DNA of 5,120 bases from Gammaproteobacteria bacterium. GTDB lineage: Bacteria > Pseudomonadota > Gammaproteobacteria > Pseudomonadales > Pseudomonadaceae. Location of the stretch: the NCBI GenBank assembly GCA_012513235.1, contig JAAZCO010000402.1, forward strand, positions 1 through 5,120. Direction: 5' to 3'. Shown here piece after piece: positions 1-5,120 of the stretch. The notes below the pieces were generated by a model that saw nothing but the letters and a program-made list of their open reading frames with translations, did no database searches and was not told the DNA's origin. The translations under genes and the position numbers were made by a program. Position 1 is the first letter of the stretch; every line of letters starts with the position of its first letter.

Positions 1-120
1 AAAGGTTTACCGATTGTTGAGAAGACTCAAGAAAACGTAACCCTGAACACGGTGATGAGCAACAGCTTTGGCTTTGGTGGCACTAACGCTACTCTAGTCT
101 TGCGTCGCTACACCAAGTAA
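1..120 (+). CDS. fabB: 3-oxoacyl-[ACP] synthase I (FabB), C-terminal end, partial
   Basis: This is the last 39 codons and TAA stop of a beta-ketoacyl-ACP synthase, open at the left edge of the window. FabB catalyses the condensation of acyl-ACP with malonyl-ACP in type II fatty acid synthesis in the cytoplasm. It is needed for elongating the unsaturated intermediates made by FabA. The sequence shows the conserved C-terminal block NSFGFGGTNATLV, whose GFGG loop lines the acyl-pocket entrance in KAS I/II enzymes, followed by a short basic tail RRYTK. The catalytic Cys and both His residues lie upstream and cannot be checked. The choice of FabB over FabF rests on the remembered resemblance of this tail to E. 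coli and Pseudomonas FabB. A strong terminator follows 32 bases after the stop, so this is the end of a transcription unit, possibly fabA-fabB; the fabA part is not visible. Confidence 0.88.
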   Translation, partial: KGLPIVEKTQENVTLNTVMSNSFGFGGTNATLVLRRYTK

Positions 121-152
121 CTGCCCTATAGCGTTACTGAGCTTAGGCTCAT

Positions 153-193
153 AAAAACGGCCACTGCAAATTTCTTTGCGTGGCCGTTTTTTT
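153..193 (+). terminator. Rho-independent terminator after fabB, possibly bidirectional
   Basis: A 12-bp perfect stem (153-164 with 180-191, core ACGGCCAC/GTGGCCGT) continues, past an unpaired T at 165, into a further 5-bp stem (GCAAA 166-170 with TTTGC 175-179). The loop is TTTC. Seven T residues (187-193) end the + strand hairpin. The A-run at 153-157 gives a five-U run on the minus strand, so the same hairpin may also stop transcripts reading leftward from sohB, about 150 bases past its stop codon. Confidence 0.9.
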
Positions 194-341
194 ATCTCAC
201 GGTTAATCTTGCCCTGCTCTGCTACCTAGCTCACTTCATGCCTCTAGAATAAGCCTTGGCGAATAGCACAGTCACTCTCAATACACATACCACAAGAGGC
301 TGCCTAGGACGCCAGCAGTCATTACACGGCAACTCTCTGGA

Positions 342-1361
342 TCAGCCCATAAAACGACGCTGCAGACGCTCCCATCCTTTATCAGCCAGATGCTCAACGG
401 CAGTTCCTGCAGTTAGACCGACACGCTCTTGCAGTGACTTTTTCTGCACATACTCCAGCAAAAACACATCTGCATTTTGTGCATAATTGGAGATATATTC
501 ATCACTGGTTTGTAACGTATCGACCAAAGCCAAACGCTGAGCATCGGTGCCCTGCCAAACTTCACCTGTGGCTACAGCATCAATATCCAACTGTGGGCGG
601 TATTGACTGACAAACTGCTTAAACAAATCATGCGTGGTTTGCAGCTCTTGTAAAAACTTCTGTCGTGCGGGCTCAGTATTTTCACCCAGCATAGTTAAAG
701 TGCGCTTGTATTCACCAGCGGTTAATACGTCCACATCAATATTGTTTTTCTTTAACAAGCGGTGAATATTAGGCACCTGCGCCACTACACCAATCGAACC
801 CACCGCCGCGAAGGGGGCGCTGAGAATCTTGTCGCCGATACAAGCCATCATATAACCGCCACTGGCTGCAACCTTATCAATGCATACAGTTAACGGAATT
901 TGCGCCTGGCGAATACGCGCAAGTTGTGAAGCAGCAAAACCATAGCTGTGCACCATACCGCCACCACTTTCAAGACGTAGTACAACTTCGTCACTGGGCT
1001 TAGCGATACTGAGTAAGGCTGTGATTTCATGGCGCAAATTTTCTGCAGCCGAAGCCTTGATATCACCATCAAAGTCTAAAACATACACACGCTTTTTTTC
1101 AGCCGTTGATTTCTTATCTTGTTGCAGTTTCGCTTTATTGGCTTTTTTTAGCACCTTTAGTTGAGCTTTATCTAACACGCTATACTCAAGGTTTTCTTTT
1201 AAATCGAGATAAAAATCATTCAAACTGGTGACCGATAAGTCGCCACTGCGTGCACGTCCACGCGAACGCATGGCTGCGGTTAACGATAAAATCACCACAA
1301 CCACCACCAACACAGTCACCGCACGAGCTAAAAAACCCGCATAATCAAGTAAAAACTCCAC
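342..1361 (-). CDS. sohB: SohB, inner-membrane serine peptidase of family S49
   Basis: This encodes a predicted signal-peptide-peptidase-like protease of 339 residues anchored in the inner membrane, with its catalytic domain outside the cytoplasm. Residues 8-30 form one very hydrophobic, Val-rich membrane segment (FLARAVTVLVVVVV) followed by a basic stop (RSRGRAR). A Lys-rich linker covers about 60-90, and the S49 domain about 92-290. The nucleophile is Ser167 in AASGGYMMAC. The general-base lysine is Lys219 in AGEYKRTLT, 52 residues later, which as I recall matches the Ser147/Lys199 spacing of Bacillus SppA. The LESGGGMVH strand-loop before the nucleophile is also typical. The length suits SohB and not the double-domain SppA of about 600 residues. 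I chose the GTG at 1361 because GAGGAG lies 6 bases upstream and family members begin near MEFLxxYAGFLA; an in-frame TTG at 1379 would put this ribosome site inside the gene. The physiological substrate is unknown; E. coli sohB was named as a multicopy suppressor of a degP (htrA) defect. No clear promoter was found. Confidence 0.92.
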   Translation of the reverse strand: MEFLLDYAGFLARAVTVLVVVVVILSLTAAMRSRGRARSGDLSVTSLNDFYLDLKENLEYSVLDKAQLKVLKKANKAKLQQDKKSTAEKKRVYVLDFDGDIKASAAENLRHEITALLSIAKPSDEVVLRLESGGGMVHSYGFAASQLARIRQAQIPLTVCIDKVAASGGYMMACIGDKILSAPFAAVGSIGVVAQVPNIHRLLKKNNIDVDVLTAGEYKRTLTMLGENTEPARQKFLQELQTTHDLFKQFVSQYRPQLDIDAVATGEVWQGTDAQRLALVDTLQTSDEYISNYAQNADVFLLEYVQKKSLQERVGLTAGTAVEHLADKGWERLQRRFMG

Positions 1362-1367
1362 CCTAAA

Positions 1368-1373
1368 CTCCTC
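1368..1373 (-). promoter_or_regulatory. Ribosome binding site that fixes the sohB start
   Basis: GAGGAG on the minus strand sits six bases (TTTAGG) before the GTG at 1361-1359. It falls inside the six codons that a TTG start at 1379 would add, and those codons (FEEFR) do not resemble the family N-terminus. Both points favour GTG initiation. Confidence 0.75.
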
Positions 1374-1565
1374 AAACAATAGTAATTGCTATCTTACCTG
1401 AGCCGACTACTCGCTTCACAGAATTCACAAACAAATACTTTTGTATGCTTTAAGCTCAGCCGCCAGACTCGCACACGCTTAACCTGCAGCACACCAAGAC
1501 ACTGAACAATCAAAGCCCTATTTCGTCTACTTCTCACTATTTTCAAACAATCGTATGAATTCTAT

Positions 1566-1594
1566 TTGACAGCCCGCAAGGTTCGCAATAATCT
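1566..1594 (+). promoter_or_regulatory. Near-consensus sigma70 promoter of the SCP2 gene
   Basis: TTGACA (1566-1571, perfect -35) and TAATCT (1589-1594, four of six matches to TATAAT) are separated by 17 bases, the optimal spacing. Transcription should start near 1600-1602, leaving a leader of about 109 bases before the ATG at 1710. It is the best-looking complete promoter in the window and suggests high expression of a small protein. It is predicted from sequence only. Confidence 0.72.
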
Positions 1595-1635
1595 CTGTAA
1601 CGAGCAAACCAATAGATGTCTACCGGACTCAATGC

Positions 1636-1659
1636 AATTCAATAGCAAAATATTGAATT
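1636..1659. repeat. Perfect 9-bp inverted repeat in the leader of the SCP2 gene
   Basis: AATTCAATA (1636-1644) is followed by a 6-base spacer GCAAAA and then by its exact reverse complement TATTGAATT (1651-1659). It lies downstream of the predicted transcription start and 50 bases before the start codon. It could be a roadblock operator for a dimeric regulator or an AU-rich hairpin in the mRNA. There is no T-run, so it is not a terminator. It does not match the FNR/Anr consensus or the PsrA motif as I remember them. Confidence 0.55.
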
Positions 1660-1670
1660 ATTTAGATCAC

Positions 1671-1684
1671 GCGGGATATACCGC
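1671..1684 (+). repeat. Short GC-rich inverted repeat just upstream of the SCP2 ribosome site
   Basis: GCGG (1671-1674) and CCGC (1681-1684) can pair around the loop GATATA, ending 14 bases before the Shine-Dalgarno. A four-base stem is weak on its own and could be chance. It matters only because it directly follows the longer inverted repeat in the same leader. Confidence 0.3.
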
Positions 1685-1698
1685 ACAAAAACCCTAAA

Positions 1699-1703
1699 AA
1701 GGA
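1699..1703 (+). promoter_or_regulatory. Ribosome binding site of the SCP2 gene
   Basis: AAGGA is placed six bases (CTCATT) before the ATG at 1710, an ideal spacing. It confirms that ATG as the start. Confidence 0.75.
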
Positions 1704-1709
1704 CTCATT

Positions 1710-2024
1710 ATGTCTTCTACTGCAGATATCATTAAAACTCTGACCGCTAAATTCAACACTGCAGCTGCTGCAGGTTTAGATTTAGTCTTTCAATTTAATA
1801 TCGAAGATGCTGAAAACTACTACCTGACTGTAAAAGACGGTACTTGTGATGTACAAGCTGGCGACAATGATGATGCTAACGTAACATTAATCATGGATCG
1901 CGAAACCTTTAAAGAGATTGCCACCGGCGAAACTGACGGCATGCAAGCATTTATGGGCGGCAAACTACGCGCCGAAGGCGATATGATGTTGGCAATGAAA
2001 CTCAGCGAGTTATTCCCAGTTTAA
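1710..2024 (+). CDS. Small stand-alone SCP2 sterol-binding-domain protein
   Basis: This 104-residue soluble, acidic protein consists of almost nothing but one SCP2 (sterol carrier protein 2-like) domain. Visible family hallmarks are an N-terminal helix (IIKTLTAKFN), the strands FQFNIEDAENYYLTVKDG (about 27-44), the strand-turn ANVTLIMDRETFKEIATGE (about 56-74), and the C-terminal signature AFMGGKLRAEGDMMLAMKL (about 80-98), ending LSELFPV. SCP2 folds bind fatty acids, acyl-CoA or other hydrophobic ligands in a tunnel. Bacterial single-domain members have no settled function, and bacteria of this type generally make no sterols. There is no signal peptide or membrane segment, so a cytoplasmic location is expected. 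It has its own strong promoter and terminator and reads as a single-gene unit divergent from sohB. A link to lipid handling, perhaps shared with nearby fabB, is inference. A role like UbiT in ubiquinone synthesis is possible but not supported by anything specific here. Confidence 0.88.
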   Translation: MSSTADIIKTLTAKFNTAAAAGLDLVFQFNIEDAENYYLTVKDGTCDVQAGDNDDANVTLIMDRETFKEIATGETDGMQAFMGGKLRAEGDMMLAMKLSELFPV

Positions 2025-2043
2025 GCTGTAACAGATTCAAGTA

Positions 2044-2080
2044 AAAAAGCCCCGCTTACATCAAATAAGCGGGGCTTTTT
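2044..2080. terminator. Perfect bidirectional terminator between the SCP2 gene and cstA
   Basis: A flawless 15-bp stem (2044-2058 with 2066-2080, core GCCCCGCTTA/TAAGCGGGGC) has a 7-base loop. An A-run on the left and a T-run on the right give poly-U in both directions. It lies 20 bases after the SCP2 stop and 26 bases beyond the cstA stop on the other strand, so it serves both convergent genes. Confidence 0.93.
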
Positions 2081-2105
2081 ATTGCGTGCTAAAAGCTATA
2101 TTTAA

Positions 2106-3575
2106 TTAAGCAACAGACGCTTTCACATGATGTTTCTTATGCTGCATCAACAATGCAATCATGCATACCACAACAGTCACCACGCCAATGGCTTTACTGT
2201 ATTCAATCGGCAGATTCAAACCAATCGCAGCAGTGGCAATATAAGACACTGTGACTGAGGTACCAATCACCGCCGGGATACTGACAATCCAGTGGAAAGC
2301 ACCGCGATCAAACAGATACTTAGTGGCTAACCACAACACGCTGGTGGACAGCAGCATGTTTGAGAAAGCGAAATAACGCCAAATCAACGCAAAGTCGAGG
2401 AAGGTCATTAAGTACGCAATACCCAGGATCGGCACGGCTAATGCCAAACGGTGTAAAGTCGTTTGTGAAATATTAAACGCATCCATAATGGTTAAGCGCA
2501 GCGAACGGAATGCCGTATCACCGGAAGTGATGGGGAAAATCGCTACAGCCAAGATCGCCATTACGCCACCAAATACGCCCAAGTAGCTGGTCGCAATATG
2601 GTTGACCACCAAGCCAGGGCCACCTTGATCCAACATCGCTTTTAAACCGACATAACCTTCAGGGAAGGCAGCAATACCTGCCAACGCCCACACACAAGCT
2701 ACAATACCTTCACACACCATCGCACCATAAAACACTGGGCGCGCATATTTTTCGTTAGTTAAGCAACGCGCAATCATGGGTGATTGCGTTGAGTGGAAAC
2801 CACTAATGGCACCGCAGGTAATGGTTACGAATAACAAAGGCCAAACTGGTAAACCATCAGGATTAGGCGCTAAAAAGTCATGCTCATGACCATCAGTGAA
2901 GTAGGCAAAAATATCAGTCATTTCTGGTAGATTAGGCGCTTCGAGCAAAATGGCGACCGCAATCAGCGTCGTCATCACAATCATCAGCAAACCAAAGAGC
3001 GGGTACAACTTGGTAATGATTTTATCAATCGGCATCAAGGTGGCTAAAAAGTAATACCCTAGAATTACTAGAACCCAAAAGGTATTACCGGCTAAGAAAG
3101 TACCTTCAAAGTAAGATAAATTACTCAGCAAGCCCGCTGGACTCATAATAAAAACAACGCCAACAAAGAACAGTAGCATGGCAGTAAACACCAGCATCAC
3201 GCCCTTAAACACCACGTTGTAATATTTACCGGCAATTTCAGGCAAGCTTTTACCGTCTTCTTTCAGGCTCATAACACCTGAAAAATAGTCGTGCACAGCA
3301 CCGCCAACCACGTTACCCAGCACAATCCACACGAGCGCTACAGGGCCATATAAAGCACCTAGAATTGGACCAAAAATTGGTCCAACACCAGCAATATTCA
3401 AAAACTGAATTAAAAACGCTTTAGCTGGATGGATAGCAACGTAGTCCACGCCATCATGTAAACGTTCTTGTGGGGTTATGGCTGTTGGATCTATGCCCGC
3501 TTGTTTTTCAACAAAGGGGCTATAAAACTTATAGCCAAGAATCAGTATGGTCAAACTGATAAAGAAAATTAGCAT
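2106..3575 (-). CDS. cstA: CstA family carbon-starvation/pyruvate transporter, short form
   Basis: This is a very hydrophobic inner-membrane protein of 489 residues with roughly a dozen or more membrane segments (for example about 2-18, 52-98, 121-147, 163-181, 188-212, 244-260, 280-303, 328-350, 377-417, 427-451 and 458-477). CstA family marks are the GP-rich block VGPIFGPILGALYGP (64-78), GNVVGGAVHDYFSG (87-100), the loop SGFHSTQSPMIARCL (258-272) and ITSGDTAFRSLRL (349-361). The basic, His-rich tail (HKKHH) is cytoplasmic or periplasmic. E. coli CstA and BtsT are about 700 residues and import pyruvate or peptides; this copy belongs to the shorter class of about 480-500. It is not truncated, since it has an intact start, stop and terminator. 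Pyruvate as substrate is inferred from the family. AAGGAA eight bases upstream supports the ATG. No convincing promoter or CRP-type site is visible in the 140 bases upstream. Confidence 0.9.
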   Translation of the reverse strand: MLIFFISLTILILGYKFYSPFVEKQAGIDPTAITPQERLHDGVDYVAIHPAKAFLIQFLNIAGVGPIFGPILGALYGPVALVWIVLGNVVGGAVHDYFSGVMSLKEDGKSLPEIAGKYYNVVFKGVMLVFTAMLLFFVGVVFIMSPAGLLSNLSYFEGTFLAGNTFWVLVILGYYFLATLMPIDKIITKLYPLFGLLMIVMTTLIAVAILLEAPNLPEMTDIFAYFTDGHEHDFLAPNPDGLPVWPLLFVTITCGAISGFHSTQSPMIARCLTNEKYARPVFYGAMVCEGIVACVWALAGIAAFPEGYVGLKAMLDQGGPGLVVNHIATSYLGVFGGVMAILAVAIFPITSGDTAFRSLRLTIMDAFNISQTTLHRLALAVPILGIAYLMTFLDFALIWRYFAFSNMLLSTSVLWLATKYLFDRGAFHWIVSIPAVIGTSVTVSYIATAAIGLNLPIEYSKAIGVVTVVVCMIALLMQHKKHHVKASVA

Positions 3576-3583
3576 AGTGCAAA

Positions 3584-3589
3584 TTCCTT
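3584..3589 (-). promoter_or_regulatory. Ribosome binding site of cstA
   Basis: AAGGAA on the minus strand lies eight bases before the ATG at 3575-3573. The spacing is acceptable and the site supports the called start. Confidence 0.65.
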
Positions 3590-3714
3590 AATTATTTTAG
3601 GAGGGTAAGCCGCCGCAAGACATCTTACTAGGCGAGCAAGATAGCATGTTCGATCTAGAGCCCATATAGGTTTATAGTCTCACGCCGCAGCACGCAGAAA
3701 AAACACATACACAT

Positions 3715-3746
3715 AAAAAAACCCCACTGTTATATTCACAGCGGGG
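3715..3746 (-). terminator. Rho-independent terminator of speE
   Basis: The minus strand reads GGGGCGCTGT-like half-stem (3746-3738) pairing with 3730-3722 around a 7-base loop, then seven U residues (3721-3715). The single non-Watson-Crick position (3726/3742) is a G-U pair in the minus-strand transcript but an A-C mismatch in the plus-strand one. This shows the hairpin is meant for the leftward speE transcript. It also insulates cstA from speE read-through, so cstA should have its own promoter in 3576-3714. Confidence 0.88.
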
Positions 3747-3771
3747 CTGGCACTGACTGTATTACAGCAGT

Positions 3772-4632
3772 TTAATCGTTGCTCGGCTTACCAATGGCTT
3801 GCAGTACATATTGCGGCAAAGCAAAAGCTGCTTGATGGATATCAGCATTATAATAACGCGTCACTATGCCACTGCCAGCACAACGCTGACGCAAAATATC
3901 CAGTGGTAGTTTACGCAATTGAACGTTTTTTGCTGCCCATGCAAAAGTCATGCTGCCACCAATATAAGTGGGTACCGCAGCATGGTAGAAGTGCCAATCA
4001 GCAAATAAGCCTTTTAGGTTATGCGCTGTAGTTTTCACCTCGTCAATTTGCAAAAAGGGTGTGCCGTTTTGCGCTACCAAAATACCGTCATCGCTTAAGC
4101 AACGATGGCAGGCATGGTAAAAATCTTCCGAAAATAACACTTCAGCAGGACCGGTTGGATCTGGGCAATCACTGATAATCACATCAAATTTTTCTGTGCA
4201 GTTGGCAATAAAGCGCATGCCATCATCAATCACCAAATTGACGCGCGGATCATCGTACGCGCCATTGGAGTGGTTAGGTAAATACTCTTTACACATATCC
4301 ACCACCGCTTGGTCAATCTCCACCATAGTGATGCGATCAACGCTGGAGTGACGGCAGACTTCACGCAGCATGCCACCGTCGCCACCACCGATAATTAGAA
4401 TATTACGTGCGGCACCATGCGCTAAAATCGGCACATGGGTGAGCATTTCGTGATAAATAAACTCATCAGCCTCGGTGGTTTGGATCGCCCCGTCTAGAGC
4501 CATCACACGGCCCATGCGCGGATTTTCAAAAATGACTAAATGCTGATGCTCAGTACGTACTTCGTGCAGCATTTTTTCAACTTTAAAAAACTGACCGTAA
4601 TCTTCGTGCAACGTTTCGCGGTAATCCGTCAT
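3772..4632 (-). CDS. speE: Spermidine synthase (polyamine aminopropyltransferase)
   Basis: SpeE transfers the aminopropyl group of decarboxylated S-adenosylmethionine to putrescine, giving spermidine and methylthioadenosine, in the cytoplasm. At 286 residues it has the usual bacterial length (E. coli 288). In order it shows the N-terminal beta-strand domain with MALDGAIQTTEADEFIYHEM (44-63), which contacts both substrates; the Rossmann nucleotide loop IGGGDGGMLREV (81-92); the acidic strand MVEID (103-107); DDG (136-138); the catalytic loop DCPDPTGPAE (155-164) with Asp155 and Asp158; and the putrescine-side block VPTYIGGSMTFAWA (220-233). I chose the ATG at 4632 because GAGGA lies five bases upstream and homologues begin MxDYxETL. 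An in-frame TTG at 4644 overlaps that ribosome site. A TATAAT box lies 38 bases upstream and a terminator follows the stop. The TDP threonine of E. coli SpeE is Pro157 here. Confidence in function is high. Confidence 0.96.
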   Translation of the reverse strand: MTDYRETLHEDYGQFFKVEKMLHEVRTEHQHLVIFENPRMGRVMALDGAIQTTEADEFIYHEMLTHVPILAHGAARNILIIGGGDGGMLREVCRHSSVDRITMVEIDQAVVDMCKEYLPNHSNGAYDDPRVNLVIDDGMRFIANCTEKFDVIISDCPDPTGPAEVLFSEDFYHACHRCLSDDGILVAQNGTPFLQIDEVKTTAHNLKGLFADWHFYHAAVPTYIGGSMTFAWAAKNVQLRKLPLDILRQRCAGSGIVTRYYNADIHQAAFALPQYVLQAIGKPSND

Positions 4633-4637
4633 GTTAT

Positions 4638-4642
4638 TCCTC
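4638..4642 (-). promoter_or_regulatory. Ribosome binding site that fixes the speE start
   Basis: GAGGA on the minus strand is five bases (ATAAC) before the ATG at 4632-4630. The alternative TTG at 4644-4642 shares its last base with this site, so starting there would leave no ribosome site upstream. Confidence 0.75.
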
Positions 4643-4669
4643 AAAATACATCAGTAAAAAACTGCAGCG

Positions 4670-4675
4670 ATTATA
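4670..4675 (-). promoter_or_regulatory. Candidate -10 box of a speE promoter
   Basis: A perfect TATAAT on the minus strand (4675-4670) would start transcription near 4664, about 32 bases before the speE ATG. At 17-bp spacing the -35 position (4698-4693) reads CTACTA, a poor match, and there is no TG extension. The promoter is therefore either weak or activator-assisted, or the box is chance. Confidence 0.45.
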
Positions 4676-4753
4676 CGTCAAACATCGCTCCATAGTAGAG
4701 TTTGAGCTGACAAAGACACCGATTTAAGAATTGCACTCAGTCACGCGGCTCTA

Positions 4754-5119
4754 TTAATAAATGGGCAACTCAATATTTTTAAACAGTGCTTCCACTTCAT
4801 CTTTACTGCGCGCCTGAATCACTTTCGCCTGCAACTCACGATCTAAATGCGGTGCAAAACGTTCAATAAAATCACTCATAAAGCCACGCAAGAAAGTACC
4901 ACGACGAAAGCCTATTTTTGTCACGCTTGATTCAAATAAATGACTAGCATCTAAAGCAACCAAGTCTTGGTCTTGCAGTTTATCAACCGCCATATCCGCA
5001 ACAATGCCCACACCTAGACCTAAACGCACATAGGTTTTGATCACGTCAGCATCCGCTGCGGTAAAGATCACCTTGGGTTCTAAATCGATCTGACTAAAGG
5101 CTTCATCAAGCTTAGAGCG
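4754..5119 (-). CDS. cysB: CysB, LysR-type regulator of sulfur assimilation, C-terminal part (partial)
   Basis: The frame is open to the right edge; the visible part begins RSKLDEAF and runs 121 codons to the TAA. This is the C-terminal part of the LysR-type effector-binding domain. CysB is a tetrameric cytoplasmic activator of cysteine biosynthesis and sulfate or thiosulfate uptake genes; it responds to N-acetylserine/O-acetylserine and is antagonised by sulfide or thiosulfate. Diagnostic blocks are FTAADADVIKTYVRLGLGVG, TKIGFRRGTFLRGFMSDFIE and RFAPHL, close to E. coli CysB as I remember it. The remaining length equals the E. coli segment from residue 204 to the end, so the DNA-binding helix-turn-helix and the ligand-contacting Thr202 lie just outside. 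A GTG at 5071 is internal, not the start. No terminator is visible before speE, 121 bases on, so read-through into speE is possible. Confidence 0.95.
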   Translation of the reverse strand, partial: RSKLDEAFSQIDLEPKVIFTAADADVIKTYVRLGLGVGIVADMAVDKLQDQDLVALDASHLFESSVTKIGFRRGTFLRGFMSDFIERFAPHLDRELQAKVIQARSKDEVEALFKNIELPIY

Positions 5120-5120
5120 C

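Larger units (their letters stand above)
1362..1709. other. Divergent intergenic region between sohB and the SCP2 gene
   Basis: This stretch of about 350 bases holds no convincing gene in any frame. The right half (1566-1709) contains the promoter, a leader with inverted repeats and the ribosome site of the SCP2 gene, each listed separately. The left half (1374-1560) should hold the sohB promoter. I see only weak TANNNT boxes on the minus strand there (for example TAAGAT close to the gene) without a matching -35, so I do not call one. Confidence 0.7.

Noticed and set aside
194..341. Possible decayed gene or small RNA between the fabB terminator and sohB
   Set aside because: No promoter-terminator pair, hairpin or protein resemblance was visible. 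It is treated as plain intergenic sequence and sohB 3' region.
256..486. Open frame of 76 codons on the + strand
   Set aside because: It starts at a TTG without a good ribosome site, mostly runs antisense to the 3' end of sohB, and its Cys/Arg/Ser-rich product resembles no protein family I know.
890..1072. Open frame of 60 codons on the minus strand
   Set aside because: It lies wholly inside sohB in another frame, and its product has no recognisable features. It is a shadow of the real gene.
1651..1670. Possible FNR/Anr or CRP site (TTGA...TCAC)
   Set aside because: The half-sites are not at the required spacing (TTGAT-N4-ATCAA or TGTGA-N6-TCACA), so it does not fit either consensus.
3576..3714. 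Promoter or sigma54 site for cstA
   Set aside because: A TTGCGG and a TAAAAT are present on the minus strand but only about 13 bases apart, and no GG-N10-GC element was seen. A promoter must exist here, but I cannot place it.
4754..5071. A 105-residue protein starting at GTG 5071
   Set aside because: The frame stays open to the window edge, and the upstream codons (SKLDEAF, IDLEPK) continue the CysB match. The GTG encodes an internal valine.
1..5120. Mobile element, CRISPR, defence or phage system
   Set aside because: No transposase, integrase, terminal repeats, spaced direct repeats or accessory-type genes were seen. All genes are housekeeping or core-like with matching style.

Overview
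This window looks like ordinary chromosome from a gammaproteobacterium of the Pseudomonadales. The evidence is in the proteins: a FabB C-terminus, a SohB-type S49 protease, a SpeE and a CysB that all resemble the Pseudomonas/enteric versions. Base composition is moderate and visibly lower in GC than classical Pseudomonas, so a low-GC relative of Pseudomonas is my best guess. That is an inference from remembered sequences, not a search result.

Layout, left to right. (1) 1-120: the 3' end of fabB on the + strand, closed by a strong hairpin terminator at 153-193. (2) 342-1361, minus strand: sohB, an inner-membrane S49 peptidase. Its real start is a GTG with a good Shine-Dalgarno, not the upstream in-frame TTG. 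(3) 1362-1709: a divergent intergenic region. It carries a near-consensus sigma70 promoter (TTGACA, 17 bp, TAATCT) and a leader of about 109 nt with a perfect 9-bp inverted repeat, driving (4) 1710-2024, a small stand-alone SCP2 lipid-binding protein. (5) A perfect 15-bp bidirectional terminator at 2044-2080 separates that gene from (6) 2106-3575, minus strand: a short-form CstA family transporter. (7) 3772-4632, minus strand: speE (spermidine synthase), ending at its own terminator (3715-3746). (8) 4754-5119, minus strand: the last 121 codons of cysB, running off the right edge.

The genes do not form one pathway. Themes are lipid metabolism (fabB, SCP2 protein), envelope proteolysis (sohB), carbon-starvation/pyruvate uptake (cstA), polyamine synthesis (speE) and sulfur regulation (cysB). 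Most units have their own terminators, so they appear to be separate transcription units. The exception is cysB-speE, where no terminator is visible between the genes, although speE has its own TATAAT box.

I found no mobile element, CRISPR array, tRNA, rRNA, toxin-antitoxin or defence cassette. The least explained item is the SCP2 gene with its strong promoter and structured leader. I do not see an obvious undescribed multi-gene system.
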